NCBI GenBank assembly: GCA_934155165.1
Contig: CAKPGS010000007.1
Location: 1 to 39,805, forward strand
Length of the DNA stretch: 39,805 nucleotides
Direction of reading: 5' to 3'
From: an uncultured Clostridia bacterium
Lineage (GTDB): Bacteria > Bacillota > Clostridia > TANB77 > CAG-508
Made by a program: the position numbers and the translations under genes. The first letter of the stretch is position 1; the number at the start of each line of letters is the position of its first letter. Shown piece after piece: positions 10,813 through 18,182 of the stretch. The notes beneath the pieces are model-generated. The model worked only from the letters and a program-made list of their open reading frames with translations, did no database searches and was not told the DNA's origin.

Positions 10813-11097
10813 ATGACTAATATTAATAAAAATACTCCAATGTGTGATCTTACTATTGGAGGAAATATATATAATGCTGGTAATGCTAAGGATTTTAAAA
10901 CTGGTGATTGGAGAAGTATTACTCCTATATTTCATTCTGAGAAGTGCAAACAATGTGGATTGTGCTTTCCTGTTTGTCCGGAAAATTCCATTCCAGTAAA
11001 TAAAGATGGTTTACGTTCAGATTTTGATTACGATTTTTGCAAAGGCTGCGGTGTATGTGCAAAGGTTTGTCCATTTAATGCCATCACAATGGAATAA
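10813..11097 (+). CDS. porD: Pyruvate/2-oxoacid:ferredoxin oxidoreductase, delta (ferredoxin) subunit
   Basis: 94 residues with two 4Fe-4S motifs: Cys 45, 48, 51, 55 (CKQCGLCFPVC) and Cys 76, 79, 82, 86 (CKGCGVCAKVC), each followed by Pro. It passes electrons from the thiamine diphosphate site of PorB to soluble ferredoxin. It lies 24 bases after porG behind AAAGGAAG. The 5' neighbour is gamma and the 3' neighbour alpha, as expected. Confidence 0.93.
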   Translation: MTNINKNTPMCDLTIGGNIYNAGNAKDFKTGDWRSITPIFHSEKCKQCGLCFPVCPENSIPVNKDGLRSDFDYDFCKGCGVCAKVCPFNAITME

Positions 11098-11152
11098 AAT
11101 ATTACTATATAATTTTCAAGTTTATTTATTTTTTTACTTCGCTCCCCATTTA

Positions 11153-11187
11153 AGAAACTGTAATTCACTCTTGTTCATACAGTTTCT
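11153..11187 (+). repeat. Hairpin inside the por operon (porD-porA gap)
   Basis: AGAAACTGT (11153-11161) pairs with ACAGTTTCT (11179-11187), nine base pairs around a 17-base loop, in the 196-base gap between porD and porA. No long T run follows, so it looks more like an mRNA processing or stability structure, or a repeat remnant, than a terminator. Confidence 0.4.
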
Positions 11188-11293
11188 AAAAAGGTCCCCA
11201 CAATACTTGTAAAAAAATAAATGAAAACTTTAAAATTATAAAAATTAATTACTTTATATTATATATAAAATTAAAGAAAGGATTTTATAAATT

Positions 11294-12475
11294 ATGAAAA
11301 TTAGAGAACGTTTAAGCGGAAATGAAGCTGTTGCTACAGCTATGAAACAAATTAATCCTGATGTTGTGGCTGCTTTTCCTATTACTCCTTCAACAGAAAT
11401 TCCTCAGTATTTTTCTACTTTTGTTGCTAATGGCACAGTTGATACTGAATTTGTTGCTGTTGAGAGTGAACATAGTGCTATGAGTGCTTGTATTGGTGCC
11501 GAGGCTGCAGGTGCAAGAGCTATGACTGCTACTTCTGCAAATGGATTATCTTTTATGTGGGAAATGATTTATATTGCTTCTTCTATGAGATTGCCTATTG
11601 TTATGAACTTAGTAAATAGAGCTGTTTCAGGTCCTTTAAATATTCACAATGACCATTCAGATGCAATGGGTGTTCGTGATAGTGGTTGGATTATGCTATT
11701 TTCTGAAAATAACCAAGAAGCTTATGATAATACTTTAATGGCTCATAGAATTGCTGAACATAAAGATGTTCAATTACCTTTAATGGTTTGCCAAGATGGT
11801 TTTATTACATCTCATTCCATAGAAAATATTGAGCTTTTAGATGATGATACTGTTAAAGATTTTGTAGGAACTTATAAACCAGAACATTATTTATTAAATA
11901 GCAATGAACCTATTGCTATGGGGCCTTTAGACTTACAAGCATATCTTTTTGAACATAAAGCTCAACAAGCTGAAGCAATGAAAAATGCAAAAAAACTTAT
12001 TTTAGATGTAGCTAAAGATTTTGAAAAAATAACTGGTAGAAAATATTCCTTCTTTGAAGAATATAGAATGGAAGATAGTGAAATTGCTATTGTTTGTATG
12101 AATTCTACTGCTGGAACTACAAAATTTGTTGTAGATTCTTTAAGAAATAAAGGAATTAAAGCAGGTATGTTAAAATTAAGAGTATTTAGACCTTTCCCTG
12201 CTGAAGAAATTGCCAAAGCTTTAGAAAATCAAAAAGCTGTAGCTATTCTTGATAAAGCAGATTCTTTAAATGCTGCTGGTGGTGCTTTATTTGAAGATGT
12301 AACTTCTGCTATGTATGTTAATAATAAAAAAGTTCCTATGGTTAATTATATTTATGGAATTGGTGGTAGAGATACTACTTCTACAGATATTGAAAGTGTT
12401 TTTGATGATTTAATTGATATTTGTAATGGAGGAAAAATTGTTAGTCCTTACAGATATTTAGGATTGAGAAAATAA
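11294..12475 (+). CDS. porA: Pyruvate/2-oxoacid:ferredoxin oxidoreductase, alpha subunit
   Basis: 393 residues, the usual PorA length. Visible family segments are AAFPITPSTEIPQYF, VAVESEHSAMSACIGAEAAG and MNLVNRAVSGPLNIHNDHSD, from the pyrimidine-binding part of the thiamine diphosphate enzyme, then a C-terminal transketolase-like domain with LKLRVFRPFPAEEI. It pairs with PorB to make the active site. AGAAAGGA lies 11 bases upstream of the ATG. It is separated from porD by 196 bases and from porB by 158 bases, both carrying hairpins, so subunit levels may be tuned within the operon. Confidence 0.93.
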   Translation: MKIRERLSGNEAVATAMKQINPDVVAAFPITPSTEIPQYFSTFVANGTVDTEFVAVESEHSAMSACIGAEAAGARAMTATSANGLSFMWEMIYIASSMRLPIVMNLVNRAVSGPLNIHNDHSDAMGVRDSGWIMLFSENNQEAYDNTLMAHRIAEHKDVQLPLMVCQDGFITSHSIENIELLDDDTVKDFVGTYKPEHYLLNSNEPIAMGPLDLQAYLFEHKAQQAEAMKNAKKLILDVAKDFEKITGRKYSFFEEYRMEDSEIAIVCMNSTAGTTKFVVDSLRNKGIKAGMLKLRVFRPFPAEEIAKALENQKAVAILDKADSLNAAGGALFEDVTSAMYVNNKKVPMVNYIYGIGGRDTTSTDIESVFDDLIDICNGGKIVSPYRYLGLRK

Positions 12476-12512
12476 TTTTTACGTAATAATATTTCTTTTT
12501 CGGCTTCGCCAT

Positions 12513-12543
12513 GCGGGTCGCCCTAAGGACGCCGACCCCTACA
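12513..12543 (+). repeat. Dispersed hairpin repeat (GGGTCG...CGACCC) ending CCCCTACA
   Basis: A 31-base unit identical to 24116-24146, here without the CGTTTGACG tail. It lies between porA and porB. Confidence 0.7.
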
Positions 12544-12576
12544 ATAAAAATAGAAATTTTCTATAATAATATAAAA

Positions 12577-12593
12577 GGTGACCAATGGTCGCC
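12577..12593 (+). repeat. Short hairpin repeat (GGTGACCA / TGGTCGCC)
   Basis: Near-palindromic 17-base core related to 511-527, 41 bases upstream of porB. It forms the second hairpin in this intergenic gap. Confidence 0.5.
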
Positions 12594-12633
12594 ATAAAGA
12601 AATTCAAATATTTTTAGAAAGGATTGATTTTTA

Positions 12634-13584
12634 ATGCCTTATAATGTTAAACAAATTGTTGGTAATAAGCCTTCTAGATTTACAGAAGGTCATAGAATGT
12701 GTGCTGGTTGTGGTGCTCCTCCTGTTGCTAGAATGGTTCTTAGAGCTCTAAAGGAAGATGATCATGCAGTTATCTCTTGCGCAACGGGTTGTATGGAAGT
12801 TTCTACTTTTATTTATCCATACACTGCATGGACAGACTCTTTTATACATACTGCTTTCGAATGCACTTCTGCTACACTTTCAGGTGCAGAGGCAGCTTAT
12901 AAATCTATGAAAAAACAAGGTAAATTACCTCAGGATAAAGATACAAAATTTATTGCTTTTGGTGGAGATGGTGGAACTTACGATATAGGTCTTCAAAGTT
13001 TATCTGGTGCAATGGAAAGAGGTCATAATTTAACTTATGTTTGCTATGATAATGGCGCATATATGAATACAGGTATTCAACGTTCTTCTGCAACTCCAAA
13101 ATTTGCAGATACTACAACATCTCCTGCTGGAAAAGTTATACCTGGTAAAATGCAAGTTAGAAAAGATTTAACTAAAATTATGGTTGGTCATCATATACCT
13201 TATGTTGCTCAAACATTAGCTATGACAAATTTTAAAGATTTGTATGAAAAATCTGAAAAGGCAATTTATACAGATGGACCTACATTTTTAAATGTTTTAA
13301 GTCCTTGCCCTCGTGGTTGGGGATATCCTACAGATGAATTAATGACTATCAACAAGTTAGCTGCAGATACTTGCTACTGGCCATTATATGAAGTTGTAAA
13401 TGGTGTATATAAAATAACTTATAAACCAGCAAAAAAACTTCCAATTGAAGAATTTTTAAGACCACAAAAAAGATTTAAACATATGTTTAAACCTGGAAAC
13501 GAATGGATGATAGAAGAATTTCAAAAAGAAGTTGATGCAAGATGGGAAGAACTTTTAAAATTAGAAGAAATAACAAATAGATAA
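12634..13584 (+). CDS. porB: Pyruvate/2-oxoacid:ferredoxin oxidoreductase, beta subunit
   Basis: 316 residues. It has an N-terminal MCAGCGAPP pair of Cys and a later SCATGC pair that bind the 4Fe-4S cluster near the cofactor, and the thiamine diphosphate/Mg motif GGDGGTYDIG followed by YDNGAYMNTGIQRS. Together these identify the catalytic beta subunit. Start ATG at 12634 has AGAAAGGA 11 bases upstream. It is the last gene of the operon; a hairpin repeat with tail follows at 13596. GC-poor codon use matches its neighbours. Confidence 0.94.
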   Translation: MPYNVKQIVGNKPSRFTEGHRMCAGCGAPPVARMVLRALKEDDHAVISCATGCMEVSTFIYPYTAWTDSFIHTAFECTSATLSGAEAAYKSMKKQGKLPQDKDTKFIAFGGDGGTYDIGLQSLSGAMERGHNLTYVCYDNGAYMNTGIQRSSATPKFADTTTSPAGKVIPGKMQVRKDLTKIMVGHHIPYVAQTLAMTNFKDLYEKSEKAIYTDGPTFLNVLSPCPRGWGYPTDELMTINKLAADTCYWPLYEVVNGVYKITYKPAKKLPIEEFLRPQKRFKHMFKPGNEWMIEEFQKEVDARWEELLKLEEITNR

Positions 13585-13595
13585 AAAAATCAAAC

Positions 13596-13636
13596 AGGCG
13601 GACTTAAGGCGTCCGCCCATACAACGTTTGACGTTA
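13596..13636 (+). repeat. Hairpin repeat with CGTTTGACGTT tail after porB
   Basis: GGCGGAC (13597-13603) pairs with GTCCGCC (13611-13617), followed by CATACAACGTTTGACGTTA. The tail is itself a small palindrome (AACGT/ACGTT). It lies between convergent genes and may also end transcription, but no T run is seen. Confidence 0.65.
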
Positions 13637-13645
13637 GTTTTTATA

Positions 13646-14116
13646 CTATAAAAAAATACCACTTTTTATTTCACTATAAACTTTATCAACTTCTAATTTA
13701 TCTCCCTCAATAGCAACAACCTTTGCCTTTGGTACTTTATAATCATCAATTTCAAATTTTACATTACCTTTTTCGTATACATATCTTTTTCTTTCTAATT
13801 TCTTATGAAATTTGAATTCCATCATTTCTAATAAAGAATTAACAAATTCCATACTATTTGTAACCTCAATTTCACCAGATTCTCTACAAATTTTCAATGT
13901 ATCTTCTGTTTCATTTTCATCTTTTAAATCAAAAAATATCTTCTCATTTCCATCAATATAATTTTTTGTTACACGTGCTAAAATTTTATTGCCATTCTTA
14001 TATAGTTCTCGTATTTGATTACATTCACTTATTTTTCTATAATTATTTTTTTCACAATACTTAATAAATGGTTCTATTTTTTCTACATAAAAAGAATACT
14101 CATACTCTTTATTCAT
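13646..14116 (-). CDS. CYTH-like (triphosphate tunnel) domain protein
   Basis: 156 residues. The C-terminal half shows ERKRYVYEKGNVKFEIDDY and PKAKVVAIEGD, the pattern of the CYTH / class IV adenylate cyclase / thiamine-triphosphatase superfamily, whose members bind triphosphates in a beta-barrel tunnel. The N-terminal ExExK metal motif is degenerate here (EYEYSF, Ser in place of Lys), so catalytic activity is uncertain. GGAGGA precedes the ATG. It stands alone, convergent with porB. Confidence 0.6.
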   Translation of the reverse strand: MNKEYEYSFYVEKIEPFIKYCEKNNYRKISECNQIRELYKNGNKILARVTKNYIDGNEKIFFDLKDENETEDTLKICRESGEIEVTNSMEFVNSLLEMMEFKFHKKLERKRYVYEKGNVKFEIDDYKVPKAKVVAIEGDKLEVDKVYSEIKSGIFL

Positions 14117-14274
14117 AAATTTTCCTCCTGTTTCTTTTTATTATAATAAAATTCAAGCTTATATTTGTCAATGATTCAATTTAAAATTCTTTATCAAATA
14201 ATAATTTTACAACGTTAGTCGCCATAAATATGAAGCCTCCTGCAATAAAAAGCAAAAACATTCTATAATACTAA

Positions 14275-14302
14275 AAAACTGCTCATATTCATGAGCAGTT
14301 TT
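14275..14302 (-). terminator. Intrinsic terminator after the 14307-14744 gene
   Basis: AAAACTGCTCAT (14275-14286) and ATGAGCAGTTTT (14291-14302) form a perfect 12-base-pair stem with a four-base loop. On the minus strand a run of six T follows. It begins five bases after the stop codon. Confidence 0.85.
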
Positions 14303-14306
14303 CTTT

Positions 14307-14744
14307 TTACCTTTCTTCTTCTAAATTCACAGGATACGAAGATAAACAATATACAACTTTGTTATTCTCTGTTAAATAGCAACTAACTAGTTGATTATGT
14401 TTATTTCTTCCTAGTACACCATCTTTTGATAAAAATCGAATATCTTTTGAATTTGCTATTTTCTTTTCGCACTCTGCATCTTCATAAAAAGTATTTTGAT
14501 TCTTATCCACATAAATTCTCCCATCAGGTTCAAAAATTACTGAAATGAATTTTGTATATTCATCTTCAGAAATTTTAAACTCTTTTGATTTCTCTACTTC
14601 ACTTTGTATTTCTTTATTATGTTCATTTGTGTTACTTAACTTATCCAGCCGAACATTTGCTATAACCCCTAAATAAATTGAAATCAAATAAAAAAATACA
14701 ATTACTGCAATACCTACAATTTTTAGCTTTGTTACTTTTTTCAT
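14307..14744 (-). CDS. Small single-pass membrane protein, unknown function
   Basis: 145 residues. Basic N-terminus (MKKVTKLK), one membrane helix at about 9-29, then a soluble extracytoplasmic part rich in Glu/Lys/Asn. I recognise no family. GGAGGAG precedes the ATG. Codon 32 is CGG followed by C (14651-14649). Here the zero frame continues normally and a +1 shift would stop after four residues, so this CGG is presumably read as arginine. Confidence 0.6.
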   Translation of the reverse strand: MKKVTKLKIVGIAVIVFFYLISIYLGVIANVRLDKLSNTNEHNKEIQSEVEKSKEFKISEDEYTKFISVIFEPDGRIYVDKNQNTFYEDAECEKKIANSKDIRFLSKDGVLGRNKHNQLVSCYLTENNKVVYCLSSYPVNLEEER

Positions 14745-14849
14745 ATTTCTCCTCCTTTAATTAAAGTTAGATTTTCTATACAACTATTGCTCTTAGCAAA
14801 ATACCTTTATAAGTATAACATATTTTTATAATAAAACCAATATTTATAT

Positions 14850-15749
14850 TTAGAAACTTCTTCCGCCTCCACCGTGCGATGTTCCACTGCTACTTCTGTG
14901 TGTTGAGCTTCCTCCTGAACTTGAAGATGTTTCTATTTTTACTTTTGATACATGTTTATTTACAAATGTATCTGAATTTCTACTTAATTTTAATGGCTGT
15001 GTTACGTAGTTACTTGCTTCTTTTTTCTTTCTTGGTTTTCTATGTGTTGCAAGTCCTATACATATTAAAACTATTGTTGCTATTCCGGCAAATATTAATG
15101 AATTACATATCATTTTTGGAACTGTTACTACTTTGCTTCCTCCTGTTAGTCCTTTATTTGCAAAGTAGCTTGCTTTATCTATAAATTGCTCTGCACATCC
15201 ATTATAGTCTTTATTCGATATTTCATCGTATGTATAATCTAAAATTGTATTTATTCTACTGTCTGTGTATATTTTTATTGCATCTCCTGTAGTTGAAATC
15301 CACATTTTTCTATTCTGCATATCTATTAAAAATAATAAACCACTTTTATTTGCGCCTTTCCCAAAGTTGTTATAATCGTAAAAATCATCTGCATATGCCA
15401 TAGATGAAGATTTCGGATTTGAATTTATTGTTACTATTACCATGTCCATATTGTATTTATTTATAAATTCTTGAACTTTATTATATAGTGCTATTTCTTC
15501 TTCATCTGTTATTAAATTTGCATAATCATATATCTTTTTTGTTTCATCTACTACAGGTGTTGTTTCTTTTGCAGTTTGTGAAGTTGTAGTATTTGTATAT
15601 GTACTGTTACTATATGTATTTGAACTATTTGGATTTAAAGTATTATTACTGTATGAGTTTGTTACTATATTTGTAGCGTATGAATTTGAAAACATTATAA
15701 TTAATAAACAAATTGCTAAACTTAAAATTATCTTTATTTTTTTATTCAT
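14850..15749 (-). CDS. ydjH: TPM-domain membrane protein (YdjH/YgcG type)
   Basis: 299 residues. Signal-like helix at 5-25, Ser/Thr/Asn-rich linker, TPM domain about 68-200 (DYANLITDEEEIALYNKVQ, MDMVIVTINS, GLLFLIDMQNRKMWISTTGD), one membrane helix about 213-233, and a tail ending SHGGGGRSF, the glycine-rich end common in this family. The gene directly abuts the zinc-ribbon gene upstream and shares a block with the SPFH protein, as in the ydjG-ydjH-ydjI operon of Bacillus subtilis, where these proteins act with PspA at stressed membranes. No PspA gene is in this window. Confidence 0.75.
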   Translation of the reverse strand: MNKKIKIILSLAICLLIIMFSNSYATNIVTNSYSNNTLNPNSSNTYSNSTYTNTTTSQTAKETTPVVDETKKIYDYANLITDEEEIALYNKVQEFINKYNMDMVIVTINSNPKSSSMAYADDFYDYNNFGKGANKSGLLFLIDMQNRKMWISTTGDAIKIYTDSRINTILDYTYDEISNKDYNGCAEQFIDKASYFANKGLTGGSKVVTVPKMICNSLIFAGIATIVLICIGLATHRKPRKKKEASNYVTQPLKLSRNSDTFVNKHVSKVKIETSSSSGGSSTHRSSSGTSHGGGGRSF

Positions 15750-16784
15750 TTACATCATTCCCCTTATAATATTATATAAAAATGCTAAAACAAATCCTAT
15801 TCCAAAGAATAATAATCCTTTTTTTATTACCTTATTTATACATACAGGCACTTTTCCTACAACTCGTTTTGTTTGACCGTTCATGGCGAATGTGTACATT
15901 TTTTCTTTATATTTTATATTTAACATCCAAACAGGTAAAAGTGCATATTCTACTTCTCCTTTTTGAATGTTAATATTGCTACTATTTACAGAAACTGTAT
16001 TATATCCAGTTATTGTTCGTTTAAGTTCGTTTACAGTTGTATTTTCCATTCTTGTTTTCGCTCTTTCATACACTTTATCTTGAGTTAAATCGTATTTTTC
16101 TGCTAAAAAACCTGATAAATATGACCTATTAAAAGGTACAAATTTACTGTAATCATATGGCTCTATTGAATCCATAATTTCATCTTCAAATTTAGTAGAT
16201 CCATCTACAGGCAAATCTGTAATTTCTAATTCTCCGCTTCTTATACAATTATATATAGAAGTTTCTGTGTATCTATAACTTCCTGATGACCAGCTTCTTA
16301 TTCTCTCTGCAGTTGCTGTTATATCTCCTGTTGTTTTTCCATCGTATAGCCAAAATGGTATATATACTCCTGTTATTTTTTCAATATTTTCTTTATTATG
16401 AAAATCTGGTGGTGAAAACCATCTTTTCTTTACATTTTTTTGAAATTCATTTATTGCATCTTCTTTTTTTGTTGCAAAGGGAATTAACTTATCTGGTTTA
16501 AACTCTCCTTGCAATCTATTTTTCATTATTGCTGTATTTCCACAATATACACAATGTGTAGCAACAGTATTTTCATCTGTTACAACTGTTGCTCCACAGT
16601 TAGGACATGAGTATTCATCTATGTTTATATCTACATCTTCATTACTTTCTTTTGATTGTTGTTTTTCAAAAGTATCAACATCATAAGACATTCCACAATA
16701 TTCACATTTCCATTTTTGTGATGTTGGATCAAATTTTATATTTGCTCCACAACTTGGACATTTATTATCTACAGTTGTTTTCAT
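15750..16784 (-). CDS. ydjG: Zinc-ribbon membrane protein (YdjG type)
   Basis: 344 residues. Two tandem zinc ribbons at the N-terminus, CPSC/CEYC (about 9-33) and CPNC/CVYC (about 59-81). A long middle domain contains GVYIPFWLYDGKTTGDITA. One membrane helix lies near 318-340. It stands between the SPFH gene (12 bases upstream) and the TPM gene (adjacent), the same trio as YdjI, YdjG and YdjH. It probably recruits or holds the SPFH/TPM complex at the membrane; that role is drawn from the Bacillus system and not visible in the sequence. Confidence 0.7.
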   Translation of the reverse strand: MKTTVDNKCPSCGANIKFDPTSQKWKCEYCGMSYDVDTFEKQQSKESNEDVDINIDEYSCPNCGATVVTDENTVATHCVYCGNTAIMKNRLQGEFKPDKLIPFATKKEDAINEFQKNVKKRWFSPPDFHNKENIEKITGVYIPFWLYDGKTTGDITATAERIRSWSSGSYRYTETSIYNCIRSGELEITDLPVDGSTKFEDEIMDSIEPYDYSKFVPFNRSYLSGFLAEKYDLTQDKVYERAKTRMENTTVNELKRTITGYNTVSVNSSNINIQKGEVEYALLPVWMLNIKYKEKMYTFAMNGQTKRVVGKVPVCINKVIKKGLLFFGIGFVLAFLYNIIRGMM

Positions 16785-16795
16785 AGATTACTCCT

Positions 16796-17977
16796 TTAAT
16801 TTAATTTTGTTCCACAATCTGGGCAAAATTTTGTGTCTTTGTCTACTTTTTTACCACAATTTGGGCAAAATGCTTTTTCTGGTTTTTTTGCTCCGCAATC
16901 TGGACAGAAATTTCCATTTACTTGTTTTTTACAGTTTGGACATTCCCAAGTTTCAGTAGAAGTTGTATTATTAGTAGAATTATTTTGTACTGGTGTAGCA
17001 TTTTGCCATGGAGATGTTGTAGCTCCTCCCATCATTCCTCCAGATGCCATATTAGCCATTCCAACTCCAACAAATCCATTTGTTGCTCCATTTGGGTTAT
17101 TTGCTGCATCTTTCATAGATTGAGCATATGCTCCAACCATTGTTCCTTGTTGTATATACGCATTTGAACTTAATTCGTAATTATTAATTTTTTCTTGTGA
17201 TTCATCATCTAATGAAACAGATTCAATATTAAATCCGATTATAGAAATTCCTCTTTTTTGTATTGCTTCATCGTAATTTCCCTCTGCCATTATTTCTTTT
17301 ACTTTATCTTTTTGGCTTGGAAGTGAACGAACCGGTATTTTATTTACACATCCTAATTGATTTAATACTTTTTCAAATGAGTCCATAACTTCACTTCTCA
17401 TTTGTTCTAACAATTCATCTTTTCTATATTCATCACTCATACCTGCTATTTCATTCATAAATGTTGCAGGATTTGTAATTTTAAATGTATATGTACCAAA
17501 GCATTTTATAAAAACAGATAAAGGAATAGTTTCACCTGTCATTTGATTTGGTATTGCATGAGACCAATCATCATACATTACTGGTGCTGGTGTACCAAAT
17601 TTGTTATTTATAATTTCTTTAATATTAAAGAAAAATACTGCTTGTTGTTTTGCAGATGCTCCATTAAATGTAAATCTTTGCCACATTTCTTTGAACATTC
17701 CTTTAAATTCACCTTCAAATAAAGAAGGTGTAGAAGATGTATCAAATTTATAGTATCCTTCTTCTGCTGTTGCATCTATAACTCTACCATTATCAAAAAT
17801 AATAGCACATTGTCCTGGTCCTACTATAATTGCACTTCCATTTGAAATAACTCCATTTTTTGTAGTAACTTTTTTCATTAAAATATCGTTACCCATTTCT
17901 TCGCATCTAATTGCTTCTTTCCATTGATCGTGTAAAGTGCTTCCAACAGCACCTAAGCTTGCTTTAATTAATCCCAT
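16796..17977 (-). CDS. ydjI: SPFH / virion-core-like protein with C-terminal zinc ribbons (YdjI type)
   Basis: 393 residues from ATG 17977, which has GGGAGG seven bases upstream. A TTG 15 bases further up lies before that ribosome site and is not the start. The opening MGLIKASLGAVGSTLHDQWKE and the SPFH-type core (about 30-280) match the YdjI/virion-core family. A Gly/Ala/Met linker follows, then four CxxC knuckles in the last 50 residues (CPNC, CPDC, CPNC, CPDC), making two zinc ribbons. SPFH proteins form membrane-scaffold rings. It heads the ydjI-ydjG-ydjH unit, with a promoter at 18012-18041. Confidence 0.8.
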   Translation of the reverse strand: MGLIKASLGAVGSTLHDQWKEAIRCEEMGNDILMKKVTTKNGVISNGSAIIVGPGQCAIIFDNGRVIDATAEEGYYKFDTSSTPSLFEGEFKGMFKEMWQRFTFNGASAKQQAVFFFNIKEIINNKFGTPAPVMYDDWSHAIPNQMTGETIPLSVFIKCFGTYTFKITNPATFMNEIAGMSDEYRKDELLEQMRSEVMDSFEKVLNQLGCVNKIPVRSLPSQKDKVKEIMAEGNYDEAIQKRGISIIGFNIESVSLDDESQEKINNYELSSNAYIQQGTMVGAYAQSMKDAANNPNGATNGFVGVGMANMASGGMMGGATTSPWQNATPVQNNSTNNTTSTETWECPNCKKQVNGNFCPDCGAKKPEKAFCPNCGKKVDKDTKFCPDCGTKLN

Positions 17978-18011
17978 AATTTTTCCTCCCAAAATTTATT
18001 AATACAAGTTA

Positions 18012-18041
18012 ATTTTATTCTATATGTATGCTTTTTGTCAA
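18012..18041 (-). promoter_or_regulatory. Promoter of the ydjI-ydjG-ydjH unit
   Basis: Minus-strand TTGACA (18041-18036), 18-base spacer, TAAAAT (18017-18012), 34 bases upstream of the ATG. It is a sigma-A-type box, with no sign of the extracytoplasmic-sigma promoter that drives this set in Bacillus. Confidence 0.6.
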
Positions 18042-18126
18042 TTAAAAATGTCCGAAAATTAGTATGTAATTTTAGCTGTCAAAAAATATATATGGCAGTA
18101 AAATTTTTTGATATAATTTCATTTTA

Positions 18127-18167
18127 AAAAAACTGTGTAATTTAATTATTAAATCTACACAGTTTTT
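18127..18167 (-). terminator. Intrinsic terminator after the 18183-19988 gene
   Basis: AAAAACTGTGTA pairs with TACACAGTTTTT (18156-18167), extended by ATTTAA/TTAAAT. On the minus strand the stem is followed by a T run. It begins about 15 bases beyond the stop codon. Confidence 0.8.
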
Positions 18168-18182
18168 ATTATATTTTTTTAT

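Noticed and set aside
17978..17992. TTG start for the SPFH protein
   Set aside because: The TTG overlaps the ribosome site; ATG 17977 has proper spacing and gives the family N-terminus.
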